Positions 1 to 11,400 of a stretch of 64,000 nt of DNA are shown piece by piece. This stretch comes from Cervus elaphus (lineage: Eukaryota; Chordata; Mammalia; Artiodactyla; Cervidae). Position 1 is the stretch's first letter. Each line of letters starts with the position of its first letter. The position numbers and the translations under genes were made by a program. The stretch spans positions 61,950,001 to 62,014,000 of the forward strand of contig NC_057818.1 in assembly GCF_910594005.1 (NCBI RefSeq), written 5' to 3'. Under the pieces are notes generated by a model. The model had not been told where the DNA came from. It saw only the letters and a program-made list of their open reading frames with translations, and did no database searches.

Positions 1-895
1 GAGTGGAAAGAATAATGCAAGTACAAATTGAGTATTTAATCCTCAAATGGTACCCTGTTTGATTCCATATTTGAAAGAAATTACTACAGATTCTTTCAAT
101 CCTGAGAACCTAATGGCGCATTGCTAACTTCTCTACTTGTAAAGTTAGAGACAGGAAAAAAGTGTTGGTGGAAGCAACAAGATTCATCGAGGGTTGACAA
201 AGTAACTAAATTTATTAATTACAGTAGGAGACATATGAAACACTTTAAATTACACAGAAGCAAATGTAACTGCAGCAGTTAAATGTGGATCATACTCATA
301 CAAGCAATATTCTAATGCATATATTTTCCTGTGAAGATAACTGCTCTGTTCAATCTCCAAAAATAACTCATTAAACATACAACAGTTATAACCATCCAAT
401 GGAAAATATGACCAAGTTTTCCTCTGCATTATTTCTACCAGATAATCAGTCCCTAGTGACCTGTCATTTTTCCCCCATGAAGAGCCCAGTCCCTTAATGC
501 CCTGCATGCTCTGTTCAAGGCCAGTAGGTGGAGGATTCTGTCCCATAACCCACTGTGAACTATCTACAGAAAGGCACCCTGAACACAATGAGCATGATGC
601 AATAAGCATGATGAGTAATCATGCCCTCGTCTTACATTATTATCTGCTGCTAAGCATAATTCACACACTATTGTATAATTCAGGGTCCTCATTTTTCCAG
701 GTAACATGAAGCTGAAGGAACCACACCTAATGGAGTCTGCCCCTTCATCTTACTGACTCCTGTCCAGAGACCATCTTCAAAGGTCTATATTGAAGGTGTA
801 AGATCAATAGACTTCAAACTTCATGTTGAATGGCATAAACTGTAATGTAGCCTTTTCAAGAAAACTCAAAACTAATATGTATACACTGAAGATAG
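1..895. other. Mostly unique AT-rich DNA downstream of locus A
   Basis: No recognised gene. It contains one open frame of 119 codons on the minus strand (250-609) of unknown origin, discussed in the findings. No interspersed repeat was recognised before the SINE at 896. Confidence 0.4.
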
Positions 896-1108
896 GGCTT
901 CCCTTATAGCTCAGTCGGTAAAGAATCTGCCTGCAATGCAGGAGACCCGGGTTCGATTCCTGAGTCAGAAAGATCCCCTGGAGAAGGAAATGGCCACCCA
1001 CTCCAATATTCTTGCCTGGAGAATTCCATGGACAGAGGAGTTCAGCAGGCTATATAGTCCATGGAGTTGCAAGAGTCAAACACGACTTAGCGACTAAACC
1101 ACCACCAC
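896..1108 (+). repeat. Bov-tA SINE
   Basis: A tRNA-Glu-like head (cttatagctcagtcggtaaa, then a gggttcgattcc B-box) is followed by the Bov-A body with 'attcttgcctggagaatt' and the tail 'cacgacttagcgactaaa'. It is a ruminant SINE and not a functional tRNA gene. Confidence 0.9.
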
Positions 1109-1578
1109 ACTGAAGATAATGGGCCATTTCCACATATGTCCTTACTCTCATGTATACATTATGTCATTAAGTTTTAACATGCTGTGACTTGTAATAATTC
1201 TGTAGTATGTAATATCTCAGATTAATATGGACCATAGTTGTCCTTATTTATTAGGGTTATTTATTCCTAATATGTATTATTTGATGTGTGGTGTATTGTA
1301 AGAAGTGCTCAAAAAGTTACCCAAATTTATCACATATTTCCCAAATATGAATCTTATGATGTTCCCTGAGAATGCACTGTTTCTTAAAAGTGGTTCCATG
1401 TTCAGAATATCTGTATACTTTGACTTATATGAATTATCTCATTACACCAAAGGCGAGGGCACTTGATGAAAATCTTTACAGATTCATAACACTGGAAAGC
1501 ATCTTCTCCAACATGATACCTCTATGTTCCACAGCTGGGATCTTCAATTACAAGAATTAGTACACACATTATTTAGTA

Positions 1579-1618
1579 TCAGTTCAGTTCAGTCGCTCAG
1601 TCATGTCCGACTCTTAGT
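1579..1618 (-). repeat. Short Bov-A/BovB end fragment
   Basis: The stretch 'cagtcgctcagtcatgtccg' is the terminal motif shared by BovB and Bov-A elements. Confidence 0.6.
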
Positions 1619-1718
1619 ATTTCTCAAAAACATGTATTCTGAAGCTTCGTGCACTATGAGGCCTGGATAAAGCTCCTGGTCTACATTTACGTGTCTTCTC
1701 TTCATGACAGACTCTCTG

Positions 1719-1937
1719 CTATTGCCTAATATTTGAACTCAAGGTAAAGGTTTTGCCAGACCCACAGAATTTGGGAGCAAACGCTTCAGTATGTCCCCTT
1801 ATTTGTGATCTTTGGGTAAAACCTCTGCCACATACGTTACATTTCTGTTTTCTCCAGGAATAAAGATTCTGATATCTAGTGACAAAGAACCAATAATTTG
1901 AAACTTTGCCATATTCACTGTAATTTTTTTTTTGCAA
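1719..1937 (-). pseudogene. Decayed C2H2 finger remnant, distal 3' tail of locus A
   Basis: The minus strand keeps a finger-like stretch, CNVCGRGFTQRSQIRGHT, with both cysteines, the Phe, a hydrophobic residue at the helix position and the first His. A second partial unit (CGSGKTFTLSSNIRQ) follows. Flanking sequence is not finger-like. I infer a last relic of a longer ancestral array, now well outside any reading frame of the main finger exon. Confidence 0.65.
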
Positions 1938-2095
1938 TTTTTAAAAATTCAATTTAAAAAATTTATTTCTCAGCCACACCCTGAGGCATGTGGGATCTGA
2001 GTTCCCCGACAAGGGTTCAAACTTGAGCTCTACCTCCCCCCCCGCCCCCACCACAGTGGAACCATGGAGTCTTAACCACTGTACTGTCAGGTTAA
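1935..2095 (-). repeat. CHR-type SINE (short form), antisense
   Basis: The plus strand reads 'gaggcatgtgggatctgagt' and later 'gagtcttaaccactg', the reverse of the CHR SINE head. It separates the two blocks of decayed fingers. Confidence 0.8.
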
Positions 2096-2204
2096 GTCTC
2101 CTCATTGTATTGTGCCCTGAGTTTAGGGCACAACATAAAAGATTTGCAAAATTTATCCCTTTCTTTCATGTTTTGTCCACTGATTTATTACCTAAATTCT
2201 GGTG

Positions 2205-2795
2205 AGATGTGAGCCCCGAGCATACATTTCTCACATTCATGATACTTGTGAGGATTCTTTCCAGAACAAATTCATTTTCTGAAGGCCTGACTACACAAAG
2301 TACATCTACCTAGTTTCTATCCAGTATGAATTTTCTCATGAACTTTAGGATGTGAACACATGCTAAATGCACTGCCACATCACCGTATTTTCAAGGTCTC
2401 TCATCAGTATGGACCATCTCATGAGTTAGGCTTGAAAGGACACTGAAAAACTTTCATTACATTTATTAAGTCTCTCTCTAGTATGAGTAATTTGGGGGGT
2501 CATGAGGTATAAACTTTGACTAAACACACTGAGACAGTCATGACATTTGTAAGGTTTCCTTCCATTATGACATTAATGACATTCCTTCCATATGACACTT
2601 CCTTCCATTATGACATTTGTAAGGTTTCCTTCCATTCCTTCCATATATGATGGTCAGACCGAATGCACAAAAGCTTTGCCAGACTTAAAGATACTTGTAT
2701 GGTTTCTCTCCAGTAACAGTTCTCCAAAGAACTGTAAGGTGTGAATTTTTAATTCTGAAGACTTTCCAATATATATGATATTTATATGGTTTCTC
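2205..2795 (-). pseudogene. Decayed zinc-finger repeats 3' of the locus A finger exon
   Basis: The minus strand shows repeated relics of the linker (revcomp of 'ggtttctctccagtaacagt', 'ggtttctatccagtatgaat') at roughly finger spacing, with stops and indels in every frame. A local tandem duplication of the 'aaggtttccttccatt' element lies at about 2545-2640. This is ghost array beyond the last readable finger. Confidence 0.75.
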
Positions 2796-4264
2796 TCATG
2801 TCTGGATTTTCTTGTATGTAGTAAGGGCTGAGACTTGAGTAAAGGATTTTGCACACTCAATGTAGTTGAAAGGTTTCTTTACAAAATGTACTCTCCCATG
2901 ACTTGTAAGGTGTGAATTTTGACGGAAGGCTTTGCCACAATCACTACATTTGAAAGGTTTCATTCCAGAATGAATTTGTTGATGACGTGTAAGGCTTGAT
3001 TTTTGAGTAAAGATCTGGCCACATTCATTACATTTGTTAGGTTTCTTTGCAATATGAACTCTCTGGTGTCTTCCAAGAGTTGCACGTATAGTGAAAACTT
3101 TGCCACACTCATTACATTTGTAAGGTTTCTCTCCAGTATGAGTTCTCTGATGACTTGCAAGATGTGAACTGTCACTAAACCTCCTGTCACACTCATTACA
3201 CTTATAGGGTTTATCTCCAGTATGAACCTTCTGATGAATTGCAAGGTTTTTATTTCGACTGAAGACCTCGCTACACATATCACATTCATATAACTTCTTT
3301 CTGGTATGAATTTTCTGATGTCTGATGAGGTTAGAGTGGTGACTAAAGATTTTTCCACACTCATTACACTGGTAAGGTTTCTCTCCAGTATGAACTCTAT
3401 GATGCCGTGCAAGGGTTGCAAACAGACTAAAAGCTTTGCCACACTCATTACATTTATAAGGTTTCTCCCCAGTATGAACTCTCCGATGAGTTGCAAGGCT
3501 TGAATTATTACTGAAGATTTTGTTGCAGAGATCACATTCACAGAACTTCTTTCCTGTATGAATTTTCTGATGCCTTTTCCACATTCATTACATTTGTAAG
3601 GTTTCTCTCCACTGTGAGTTCTCCCATGATTTATAAGTCTTGCATTTCGACTAAAGACTTTGTCACATAAATCACATTTAAATATTTTTGCTCCTGTGTG
3701 GACTGTGTGATGTCTGGTGAGGTTTGAGCTATTGAGGAAGGTTTTGTTACACTTGCTACATTTGTAAGGTCTTTTGCTGTGTGCTTTCTGGTCCTGTGTC
3801 AGGACTGAGGAATGCATAAAGTCATTTTTCATCTGTGTTAGAAACACTGGTTTGAACTCTAGGAGAAATTATATGAAGTGGTGAAAATGGGACACTACTG
3901 TTGATTTTCTTGTCAGGGTCATCAAATCCATTCATTTCCCCTTCACTTCTTATTATGTGGAGTTCATCCTGAAAGTTTAAACCAAGCCAATTTTCAACAG
4001 GCTTGATTCTGACATCCCTTTGACAACAGCAATGTCTTCCATCGGTGAGACTTCTGTTATTGGTCACAGGCATTCCTTTATAATTTCTTTCATCACATCT
4101 CTGCTGAGACTCAAAGTCATTCATATTTTCCTGCATTTCCCTGAGGTAAAAATGTTTGATTTCAAGACTTTTGGGTCTTCTCAGCAACACTGTTTGAAGT
4201 ACTTTTCTTGTGTCACTGTTCGATTTTAGCTCTAATTGCTTAATCACATGTATGGGTGAGATAT
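2796..4264 (-). pseudogene. Locus A zinc-finger exon (KRAB-C2H2 pseudogene)
   Basis: The exon begins after a splice acceptor (cttgtag, revcomp of 4265-4271) at 4264 with the codons DIS, as in the two intact paralogues. The first frame gives the linker region to a TGA near 3822. A second frame (about 3847 down) carries NDFMHSSVLTQDQ and two good fingers. A third frame from 3572 down carries eight more canonical C2H2 units with HTGEKPY-type linkers, then a broken one (FNYIECAKSF, His lost). The frame breaks lie near 3835-3847 and at 3573-3574, where about 28 bases are missing inside a finger. The KRAB exon of the locus is also broken. Ancestrally it would have been a nuclear repressor; I infer it is now non-coding, though a transcript is possible. 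Confidence 0.9.
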
Positions 4265-5145
4265 CTACAAGATATAAAGAACCACAGTATCCTATTCATT
4301 AGAATGCAACAACTCTTTCATGTTGAGTATGTGTTACACCAAAAGTAATACTGATACCCATCAGAGTTATGAAAGTTCCTAACAATGATCTTAAAACTTT
4401 TAGAAACACTAAAGGAACAGAATTCTTTACTAAATAACATATAATTCAAGTTAATTTTAAGGTAGCCTTGTTTTATAAACCCTATGTCAAAAACACTCAC
4501 ATTGGAAATCAGCTATCAAAGAAAGGGTATTTTTTCACCATGACCCCAAAGTACAGACCAATTAACATTAAACATACTGCTGTCCCATAATTGAGGAGAA
4601 AAAAAATTATATTACTGATATACTCTGCATACTTACTATAGAAAAAATGCTAAAAAATGGATAATACACTGTAATGCTAAATAGTCCAAACAAGGTGATC
4701 TAATAAATAATTTAATGGGCTGTTTAGAATTGAAAAATTAATACATGATAGAGAATATAAAGAATATAATAAAACTGCTTTTAAGGAAAAATATTTTTCT
4801 AAACATTTACTATAAAGCTATGTACCCATAAATAAAAGGCATTTTACAACATGAACAAATAATGCATGTCAGCTGTATTACATAATACATGCCAAAAGAC
4901 TATTGTCTGGATATCACAATTAAGAATTAATATAAAAAATATTGTCCAGACAGCAAACAACCAATAAATCGAGGATGCCCTACTTAGGCAGTATCCTTCA
5001 AATTATTTATGTTATTTGCTCTAAGTGTATGTAATAAGGACTGAGCATTTTGTAAATTTTTAAACCAGGTTCAGACAAAATGCTGAGAAAAATTGCAAAA
5101 GAAAAGCACACAAAATATAATAAAGACAAAGGGATATCAACAACC
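4265..5145. other. AT-rich intron of locus A
   Basis: Intron sequence between the finger exon and the KRAB exon. Low-complexity AT-rich DNA; I recognise no repeat family or exon here. Confidence 0.4.
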
Positions 5146-5149
5146 TGCA

Positions 5150-5450
5150 ACAGGAGCTTTCCTGGTGATGCAGTGGATAAGAATATGGCTGCCAATGCAT
5201 GGGACGCAAATTCGATCCCTGGTTTGGGAAGAATCTACATGCCACGGAGCAACTAAGTTCCTGCGCCACAACTACTGGGCCCACGTACCACGATTACTGA
5301 AGCCAAGCACCTAGGGCCCGTGCTTCCTGATAAGAGAAGCCATGGCAATGAGAAGTCCATGCACCGCAACAAAGAGAAGCCCCTTCTCTGCCAGCAGCTA
5401 ACAAATAATTAGTTGGAGCCAGGGCAACCAATATTTAAGTTTTTAAAAAA
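5150..5450 (+). repeat. CHR-2-type SINE
   Basis: The tRNA-Glu-like head (ctttcctggtgatgcagtgg) is followed by the long CHR body with 'gcgccacaactactgggccc' and 'agaagccatggcaatgagaa'. Confidence 0.85.
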
Positions 5451-5959
5451 GAAGATGGATGCATTTCTTCTGTACACAGATACGCAGATACAAAAAAATC
5501 ACATCAACAGTAGAGTAGGAAAAAGATTGTCATTTTGAAACTGAGACCCCCTATACTTGAGTTCTCTTGTTGAGTTTGATTAACCTGTTTACAGAATATG
5601 TTATTCTCTTTCTTTTTCACACCAATTCCCCTTAAGATTGAGGAGAATCAAAAGAGGGAGGGGGCTGAAACTGAGCAAGGCCCTGGGGGGCCCTGCCAGG
5701 TACACAGTTTCTGGTTCATAGAAAAAGGCTTAGTCACCTAGACTTTACCTGAGATCCAAAGAGGAGATTCAAGCAGTAACTATTAGGGAAGTGAGGGAAG
5801 GCAGAGACAAAGGAAAAGCAAGTGCAGCATAATCTTTTCCACGATGGATAGCTTAAACTGATACCTTGATTTACAACCCCTAACTGTGGCGTCAAACAGC
5901 TGGATCCAAAAAGACGTAAAAATTGATGACACCCATAAGGTCAACTGAGAACTGAAATT
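5451..5959. other. Intron of locus A, no feature recognised
   Basis: Unique-looking sequence with no repeat family or exon that I can support. Confidence 0.3.
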
Positions 5960-6172
5960 CTTTTTTTTAATGATTATTTTAATATTTAATTTTGGTTTTA
6001 TCGGATCTTACTTTGCAGTGTGTAGGCTCTCAATTTCTGGCTCTCTAGTTGCAGGATGTGGCTTTGTTGCCTCCAGGCATGTGGGATCTTAGTTCCCCAA
6101 CCAGGGATCGAACCCAAGTCTCCTGCATTGGAAGGCAGATTCCCAAACACTGAACCACCAGGGAAGTCCTGA
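5960..6172 (-). repeat. CHR-type SINE, antisense
   Basis: The plus strand reads 'cttagttccccaaccaggga' and ends 'gaaccaccagggaagtcc', the reversed CHR head. Confidence 0.85.
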
Positions 6173-6840
6173 GAAGTGAAATTTTTAACCACTGACTCTA
6201 AGTAAATAATGATATATCTCAGCTAATGCCTTTGCTCCCTCTTAGAAAGAAGGAATCACAAGATCGAGATTTAGGAACTTTCTTACAGGCACACACAGAA
6301 TAATCCTAAAGAAACTCACAACATGCTGCCAAAGTCAGCAGCTGAGATCTTATGGAGAAGCTGGGATCACAGACACTCCACTCCCCTCTCTCTTTTAAAA
6401 ATCTTACACCCTGGCCAGCCAGCAAGGTGAATTTGAGACAAGCCTGGGTCTCCTATTTTCCTGCCTGGTCTGACCTCAACTAATAAACCTTTCTCTGCTC
6501 CAGACTCCAAGGTTTCAGTTTGTTTGGTCTCACCAAGTGACCAACACACATACTTGGGTTCAGTCTCATCAGGTCTGATGTATGTTCTTTGTTAGAAGAA
6601 GGTACAAGATGGCTGAAAGCCAGGCTTCTACAGAGCATTTCCTCAGAGCCCTCATCAGACTCAATGGAAAAGACTGAAAGCTTTTCTGCTAAGATAAGGA
6701 ACAAGGACACAGTCTCTCAATATTTCTAAAAACATATACCTGAAAGTTCCAGCAAGAATACATAGACATAAAAAGAGATAATAGGCCTCCTAAGAGCAAA
6801 GGAAGCGAAATTATCTATTGACAACTGACATGATCTAATT
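6173..6840. other. Intron of locus A, no feature recognised
   Basis: Unique-looking sequence. Open frames of 60-76 codons here show no recognisable protein character. Confidence 0.3.
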
Positions 6841-7052
6841 ATGTGCGTGTGAGCGAGCCCGTTAAGTCACTTAAGTTGTGTCCAACTCTGTGCGACCCTA
6901 TGGACTATAGTCTACCAGGCTCCTCTGTCCATGGGATTCTCCAGGCAAGAATACTGGAGTGGGTTGCCATGCCCTACTCCAGGAGACCTTCCCCTCGTGT
7001 CTCTTATGTCTCCTGCATTGGCAGACTGATTCTTTACCACTAAACCCAATCT
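6841..7052 (-). repeat. Bov-tA SINE, antisense
   Basis: The plus strand reads 'gggattctccaggcaagaat' then 'ctcctgcattggcagactga', the reverse complement of a full Bov-tA. Confidence 0.9.
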
Positions 7053-7104
7053 GATTATGTAGAAAATGCCAAAAAAAAAAAAGACACAATAAATGCTAAG
7101 ATAT

Positions 7105-7335
7105 CCCAAGCCCGTGGATTGGAAATCAACACTGTCAAGATGCCAATACTAGCCAAAGTGATCAACAGATTCAAAATAATCGCCAGTGAAATCCCAATGG
7201 CATTCATTTCTTAAAGAAACAGACAGATGTGTCCATGCTACTATTCTCAGTAGACAAAAAATAGCAAAACAAGCTTGAAAAGAACAAAGTCAGCAGTTTG
7301 ACACTCCAAGACTTACTCCAGTTTCCAGAGACCAG
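7105..7335 (+). repeat. L1 ORF2 fragment
   Basis: The stretch 'aatcaacactgtcaagatgc' through 'gtgaaatcccaatggcattc' matches the 3' part of mammalian L1 ORF2. It is interrupted by stops. Confidence 0.65.
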
Positions 7336-7384
7336 TGACACATGATAGAACCAACAGGAAAAAAAAAAACAAACCCAAAAAACT

Positions 7385-7578
7385 CTTGTGTAAAGAATCC
7401 GCCAGCAATGTGGGAAACCTGGGTTCAATTCCTGGGTTGGGAAGATCCCGTGGAGGAGGGCATTGGCAACCCACTCCAGTATTCTTGCCTGTAAAATCCC
7501 CATGGACAGAGGAGCCTGGCGGGCTACAATCCATGAGTTCACCAAGAGTCGGACAGGACTGAGGACTAAGCACAGTGC
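7385..7578 (+). repeat. Bov-tA SINE
   Basis: The B-box-like 'cctgggttcaattcctgggt' is followed by the Bov-A body and ends 'gtcggacaggactgaggact'. The open frame that runs through it is SINE sequence. Confidence 0.85.
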
Positions 7579-7754
7579 ATACAGCCTACTGAAGTTCCAC
7601 AGTGGTCTCAGGATCACTGTATTGGGGAAGGGCAGCGTTCTCCACAAAATAACTGCGTTACCCAGTAAACCCAGTCCACAGAGAGTATACCAAACGTTGT
7701 CTGTAAACTACAGGAGGATTATCACAGCAAGGAAACTGGAAAAACCTTTAGTCT

Positions 7755-7876
7755 TTGCTGCTGCCAAGTCGCTTCAGTCGTGTCCGACTCCTAGCGATCC
7801 CATGGACTGCAGCCTACCAGGCTCCTCTGTCCATGGGATTTTCCAGGCAAGAGTACTGGAGTGGGTTGCCATTGTA
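7755..7876 (-). repeat. Bov-A fragment, antisense
   Basis: The plus strand carries 'cagtcgtgtccgactcctag' through 'gtactggagtgggttgccat', the Bov-A body without a tRNA head. Confidence 0.8.
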
Positions 7877-8059
7877 GGTCTACATAATTCAAAAGCACAT
7901 TTAAGAAGCAAAATTGTACAATCTTAGGAAAATAAAAAATCAGGAAGTGTACACATTCCCAGACTAGGCAATGCAGTACAAGAGCTAAAAATTTACAAGC
8001 TATGGTAGTCAGATACCCTACGACATTGAGAGGGAACTATCTGCTTGCCCCTCAGATGC

Positions 8060-8990
8060 CAAGTTAAGAGCCAGAAAGATTCATACATGTCCCCCATGCA
8101 GAACTGGGGATCAAAAAGAGGATCTCTCTGTCCATCACCTTAGTTTTCTTAAGAAACAATAGAGAAGACCCAATCCATCTCCATGGTACACACAACCCTG
8201 AAGGGCATGGCAGAAGCAGAGCGCAAGAAATGGCTGAGGGATCTAAATTAGGAGACGGGGATGGATACAGCTCCATGGAGACTCTGAGGTACCAGATGGA
8301 GTCATATGACAGCCAATGTTTTCCCATTTTTTTTTAATCACAAATAATGCTTTTAATTAGCTAGTTTCTTACAGTACTCACATAACAGAGACTGACAAAT
8401 CCATGTTACTGTTGTTTAGTTGCTCAGTCGTGTCCGACTTTTCTGCGACCCCCATGGACTATAGCCCGGTAAGCTCCACTGTCCATGGGATTTCCCAGGC
8501 AAGAATACTGGAGTGGGCTGCCACCTCCTTCCCCATCCCATGCTTTGATTACATCTTCCAAGTAGAGCTACTCTGATCAAACTCAGAAGTTCAGCAGAGG
8601 TATCAGCTCTGATCCATATGGACTAAGAACTGGGCATCCAGGGGAATCAAGACCAGAAGACGAGATGAAGGGGCAAGAGACCCTGATAACACAACCCCCA
8701 TTATGCTCCTCAAAGTCAAGCAAAGACCGGTTCACAGAAGCCAGATGGTGACTGTTGTGGATCTTGACAAAGACCCTGCTTTCTCTCTGTAGGAACTGTG
8801 GCACCATTGGAGGGTGAAAGAAAACATTTAACATGATGAATGACATCAAGTGATAAGCAGGGGAGCAGAAAAATTTCCTCTGAGAGTTTCCAATAAATAC
8901 ACTTTGGTTTTCCCAAAGAACTCTCTACTCTGACAAGAGGTTCCCAGACTCTATAAAGGCTGTGGCTTCCTCTCAGCCCTGAGAACATGT
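8060..8990 (-). other. Intron block conserved in all three KZNF loci
   Basis: Read on the minus strand, this matches the intron after the KRAB exon in locus B (about 29.9-30.64 kb) and locus C (about 56.4-57.1 kb). Shared landmarks are 'ctctcagaggaaatttttct' in A and C, and a 'gatcccc(a)gt' block before 'tctttctggctctta'. The block supports whole-gene duplication rather than retroposition. Open frames in it are not shared as proteins. Confidence 0.75.
8408..8540 (-). repeat. Bov-A fragment inside the conserved intron block
   Basis: The plus strand carries 'gctcagtcgtgtccgacttt' and 'aagaatactggagtgggctg'. It is absent from the matching introns of loci B and C, so it inserted after the duplication. 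Confidence 0.8.
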
Positions 8991-9253
8991 CTCTAATTCG
9001 TACTTTTGATACATTCCACCCATTTGGTTTTTTGCTATTTTCACACCAGATATCACAGTCCTGGGCTCTTTCTCTAGCTCTAACATGGAGATAATGTTCA
9101 GGTCAGAAATAGAAATTCCTGCTTTATCAAAAACAAAGAAACGTAAAGTGCTGTGTTTGTTCTTTGTTCAGCTGAGTAATAAGGGCATGACAGCTGGGTC
9201 TGGAAAAATATTTCACAAATTTATCCGTTTGCCTCCTTCTATGTGCACAGGGG

Positions 9254-9535
9254 AGGGCTTCCCTGGTGGCTCAGTGGTAAAGAATCTGCCTGCTAATGCA
9301 GGAGACACGGGTAGGATCCCTGATCTGGAATGATGCCATAGGCTGAGCAGCAGCTAAGCCTGTGTGCCACAACTACTGAGCCTGTGCTCTAGAGCCTGGG
9401 AATGCAACTACTGAAGCCCATGCACTGGAGCCCCAGCTCAGCAACAAGAGAAGCCACCTCAACGAGAAGCCTGTGCCCCTCAACTAGAGAAAAGCCGGGC
9501 AGCAACAAAGACCCAGCACCACCAAAATTACAAAT
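9254..9535 (+). repeat. CHR-2-type SINE
   Basis: The head 'ggcttccctggtggctcagt' is followed by 'gccacaactactgagcctgt' and 'agcaacaagagaagccacct', a near full-length copy. Confidence 0.85.
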
Positions 9536-9833
9536 GCATAGGGAACAGTGTATTGTACATATCTAACACTCTTCCAAAAAGTACTGAATCAGAAGCAAAG
9601 GGAAGAAAGCAGGAAATCAGACATTTTTTAAAAGTTTGCCATTGGGCTTTATACATAATTAAGCTCTGGAACAACCTCGACCTTTGATGTAACATGAAAT
9701 GGACATTATCATCTGAAAAGAGGGTCAGTTTAAACTCGTGATGCTCCATCATGTTTGAGTTCAAGAGGTCCACAGGGGAAAATGTACAACACAAAAGGGC
9801 AGATCCCAACTTCTACACAGAAGTCATCCTCAC

Positions 9834-9961
9834 CCAGGGAGAGCAGGTTCCTGTAGGTCTCCACCATCACGTCCCTGTACAAGGCCCTCTGAGCAGGGTC
9901 CAGGCATTCCTACTCTTCAGGAGAGAAATCTCCTGGCCACATCCTTGAAAGTCAACTGTTC
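9834..9961 (-). pseudogene. Locus A KRAB-A exon, broken
   Basis: The minus strand opens after 'ttgtttcag' with EQLTFKDVA and ends at a GTGAGG donor in the same place as the intact copies. The exon is 128 bases instead of 127: one extra base lies in the first third, just after the KDVA codons. Past it the original frame reads FSPEE-stop-ECLD, because the invariant Trp codon of the EEW motif is TAG. Read without correcting the frame, a TGA comes even earlier. The rest (DPAQRALYRDVMVET) is well kept. KRAB-A recruits TRIM28, so this locus cannot make a working repressor unless the exon is skipped. Confidence 0.93.
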
Positions 9962-10034
9962 CTGAAACAAAAAATTTTAGGGGATCACGGTGGTTGGAGA
10001 GGAAGCTCAGATAAATTAGGAGTTTGGGATTAAC

Positions 10035-10262
10035 ATACACATGCTACTATTAATATATATAAAACAGATAAACAAGGGCCTACTGAATTGCACAAGGAAC
10101 TATACTCACTATCTTGAAATAGCCTACAATGGAAAAGAATCTAAAAAAGAATACATATATAGCTGAGTCATTTTGCTGTACACTTGAAATATACATACAG
10201 TTGAATCACTTTGCTGTATACTTGAAGCTAATACAACACTGTCAATTAACTACACCTCAATA
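10035..10262 (+). repeat. L1 3' end fragment
   Basis: The stretch 'aaacaagggcctactgaatt' through 'tcactttgctgtatacttga' is the typical 3' end of cetartiodactyl L1, ending in an A-rich tail. Confidence 0.75.
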
Positions 10263-10562
10263 ACAAAAGAAAAATATTTACCCAAGTGGCCATGAGGATA
10301 TTTCTCATCTTTTAAAAAATGAAAAGAAGAGGTAAGTGTAAGGACTGATTCTATTGAAGTAAATATTCTCAAAGATCCATGTTAAGGAGCAAATTATATG
10401 TCTCTAATTATAATTTCTTATGCTTGTTCTAACAGATTATGATATCCTTCAATTAATACAGATTTTTCATCTTTGTGGACAATTAGAAAACACACAGAAA
10501 TAAAATCCAAGAATGGGGTGTCTATGGAGAAGCGTTAGATATTACGTTCTAAATGCTGAGTT

Positions 10563-10840
10563 GAGGACTTCGCTGGTGGTCCAGTGGCTAAGAATCTACC
10601 TGCCAATGCAGGGGACATGGGTTCAATCCCTGCTCCAGGAAGACCCCACATGTCAAGAAGCAACGAAGCCCGTGTGCCACAAGTGTTGAGCCTGTGCTCT
10701 AGAGCCCATGCTCTGCAATAAGAGAAACCACCATGGTGAGAAGCTCAAGCACTGCAATTAGAGAGTAGCCCCCATTCACCGCAACTAGAGAAAAGCACAT
10801 GCAAAGCAATGAAGACCCAGCGCAGCCAAAAATAAACAAA
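10563..10840 (+). repeat. CHR-2-type SINE
   Basis: The head 'gacttcgctggtggtccagt' is followed by the long body ending 'agacccagcgcagccaaaaa' and a tail. Confidence 0.9.
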
Positions 10841-10929
10841 CAGTGAGTGCTATTCAGTATCTAGATGAGCTCCTGTATGAATGGTGTCTTTAGACATGAT
10901 GAAGTCCACCATGGTTTTAGAGAAAGGTC

Positions 10930-11185
10930 AAAGCCTTCAATTATGATAATAATAAGAACAGCAATGACTCAAAGTATTTGAACACTTCCAGTATGTGAAC
11001 ATAACTCTGAATAAGTACTTTATAGGCATGAACTTGTTATCAACATATTAGGTCATTAGGGAAAGACCTGTTCCCATTTTACAGAGGAGAAATCTGTGTT
11101 AGAGACACCCTGAGGCTCCAGGTCAAGAAGTTAAGGAATAACACAGCAAGCACCTGAACCTTTGAAGGTTGGGCTCTGGAACTGA
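10930..11185 (+). repeat. MIR-like ancient SINE
   Basis: The block around 'cccattttacagaggagaaa', followed by a decayed 'agttaaggaataacacagca', resembles the MIR core and 3' region. It is old and diverged. Confidence 0.65.
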
Positions 11186-11239
11186 AGCTAAGAAACAGAA
11201 TAGCTTAGTTATAGAGCATTAAAAGTACATTGATAGGGA

Positions 11240-11400
11240 CTTCCCCGGTGGTCCAGAGGCTAAGATTATACTCTTGCAATGCAGGGGGCCTAGGTTCCAT
11301 ACCTGCTAGAGGACCGAGACCACACATGCTGCAACTAAGAGTTCACATGCTGCAACTAATACCCAGTGTAGCCAAATAAACCAATAAATATTTTTACAAT
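11240..11400 (+). repeat. CHR-type SINE, short
   Basis: The head 'gggacttccccggtggtcca' is followed by a truncated body and 'cagtgtagccaaataaacca'. Confidence 0.8.

Noticed and set aside
896..975. tRNA-Glu-like sequence with A- and B-box features
   Set aside because: It is the head of a Bov-tA SINE followed by the Bov-A body, and it lacks a proper acceptor stem. The same holds for the other SINE heads in the window.
7463..7927. 154-codon plus-strand open frame
   Set aside because: It runs through Bov-tA and Bov-A SINEs at both ends and has no conserved protein.
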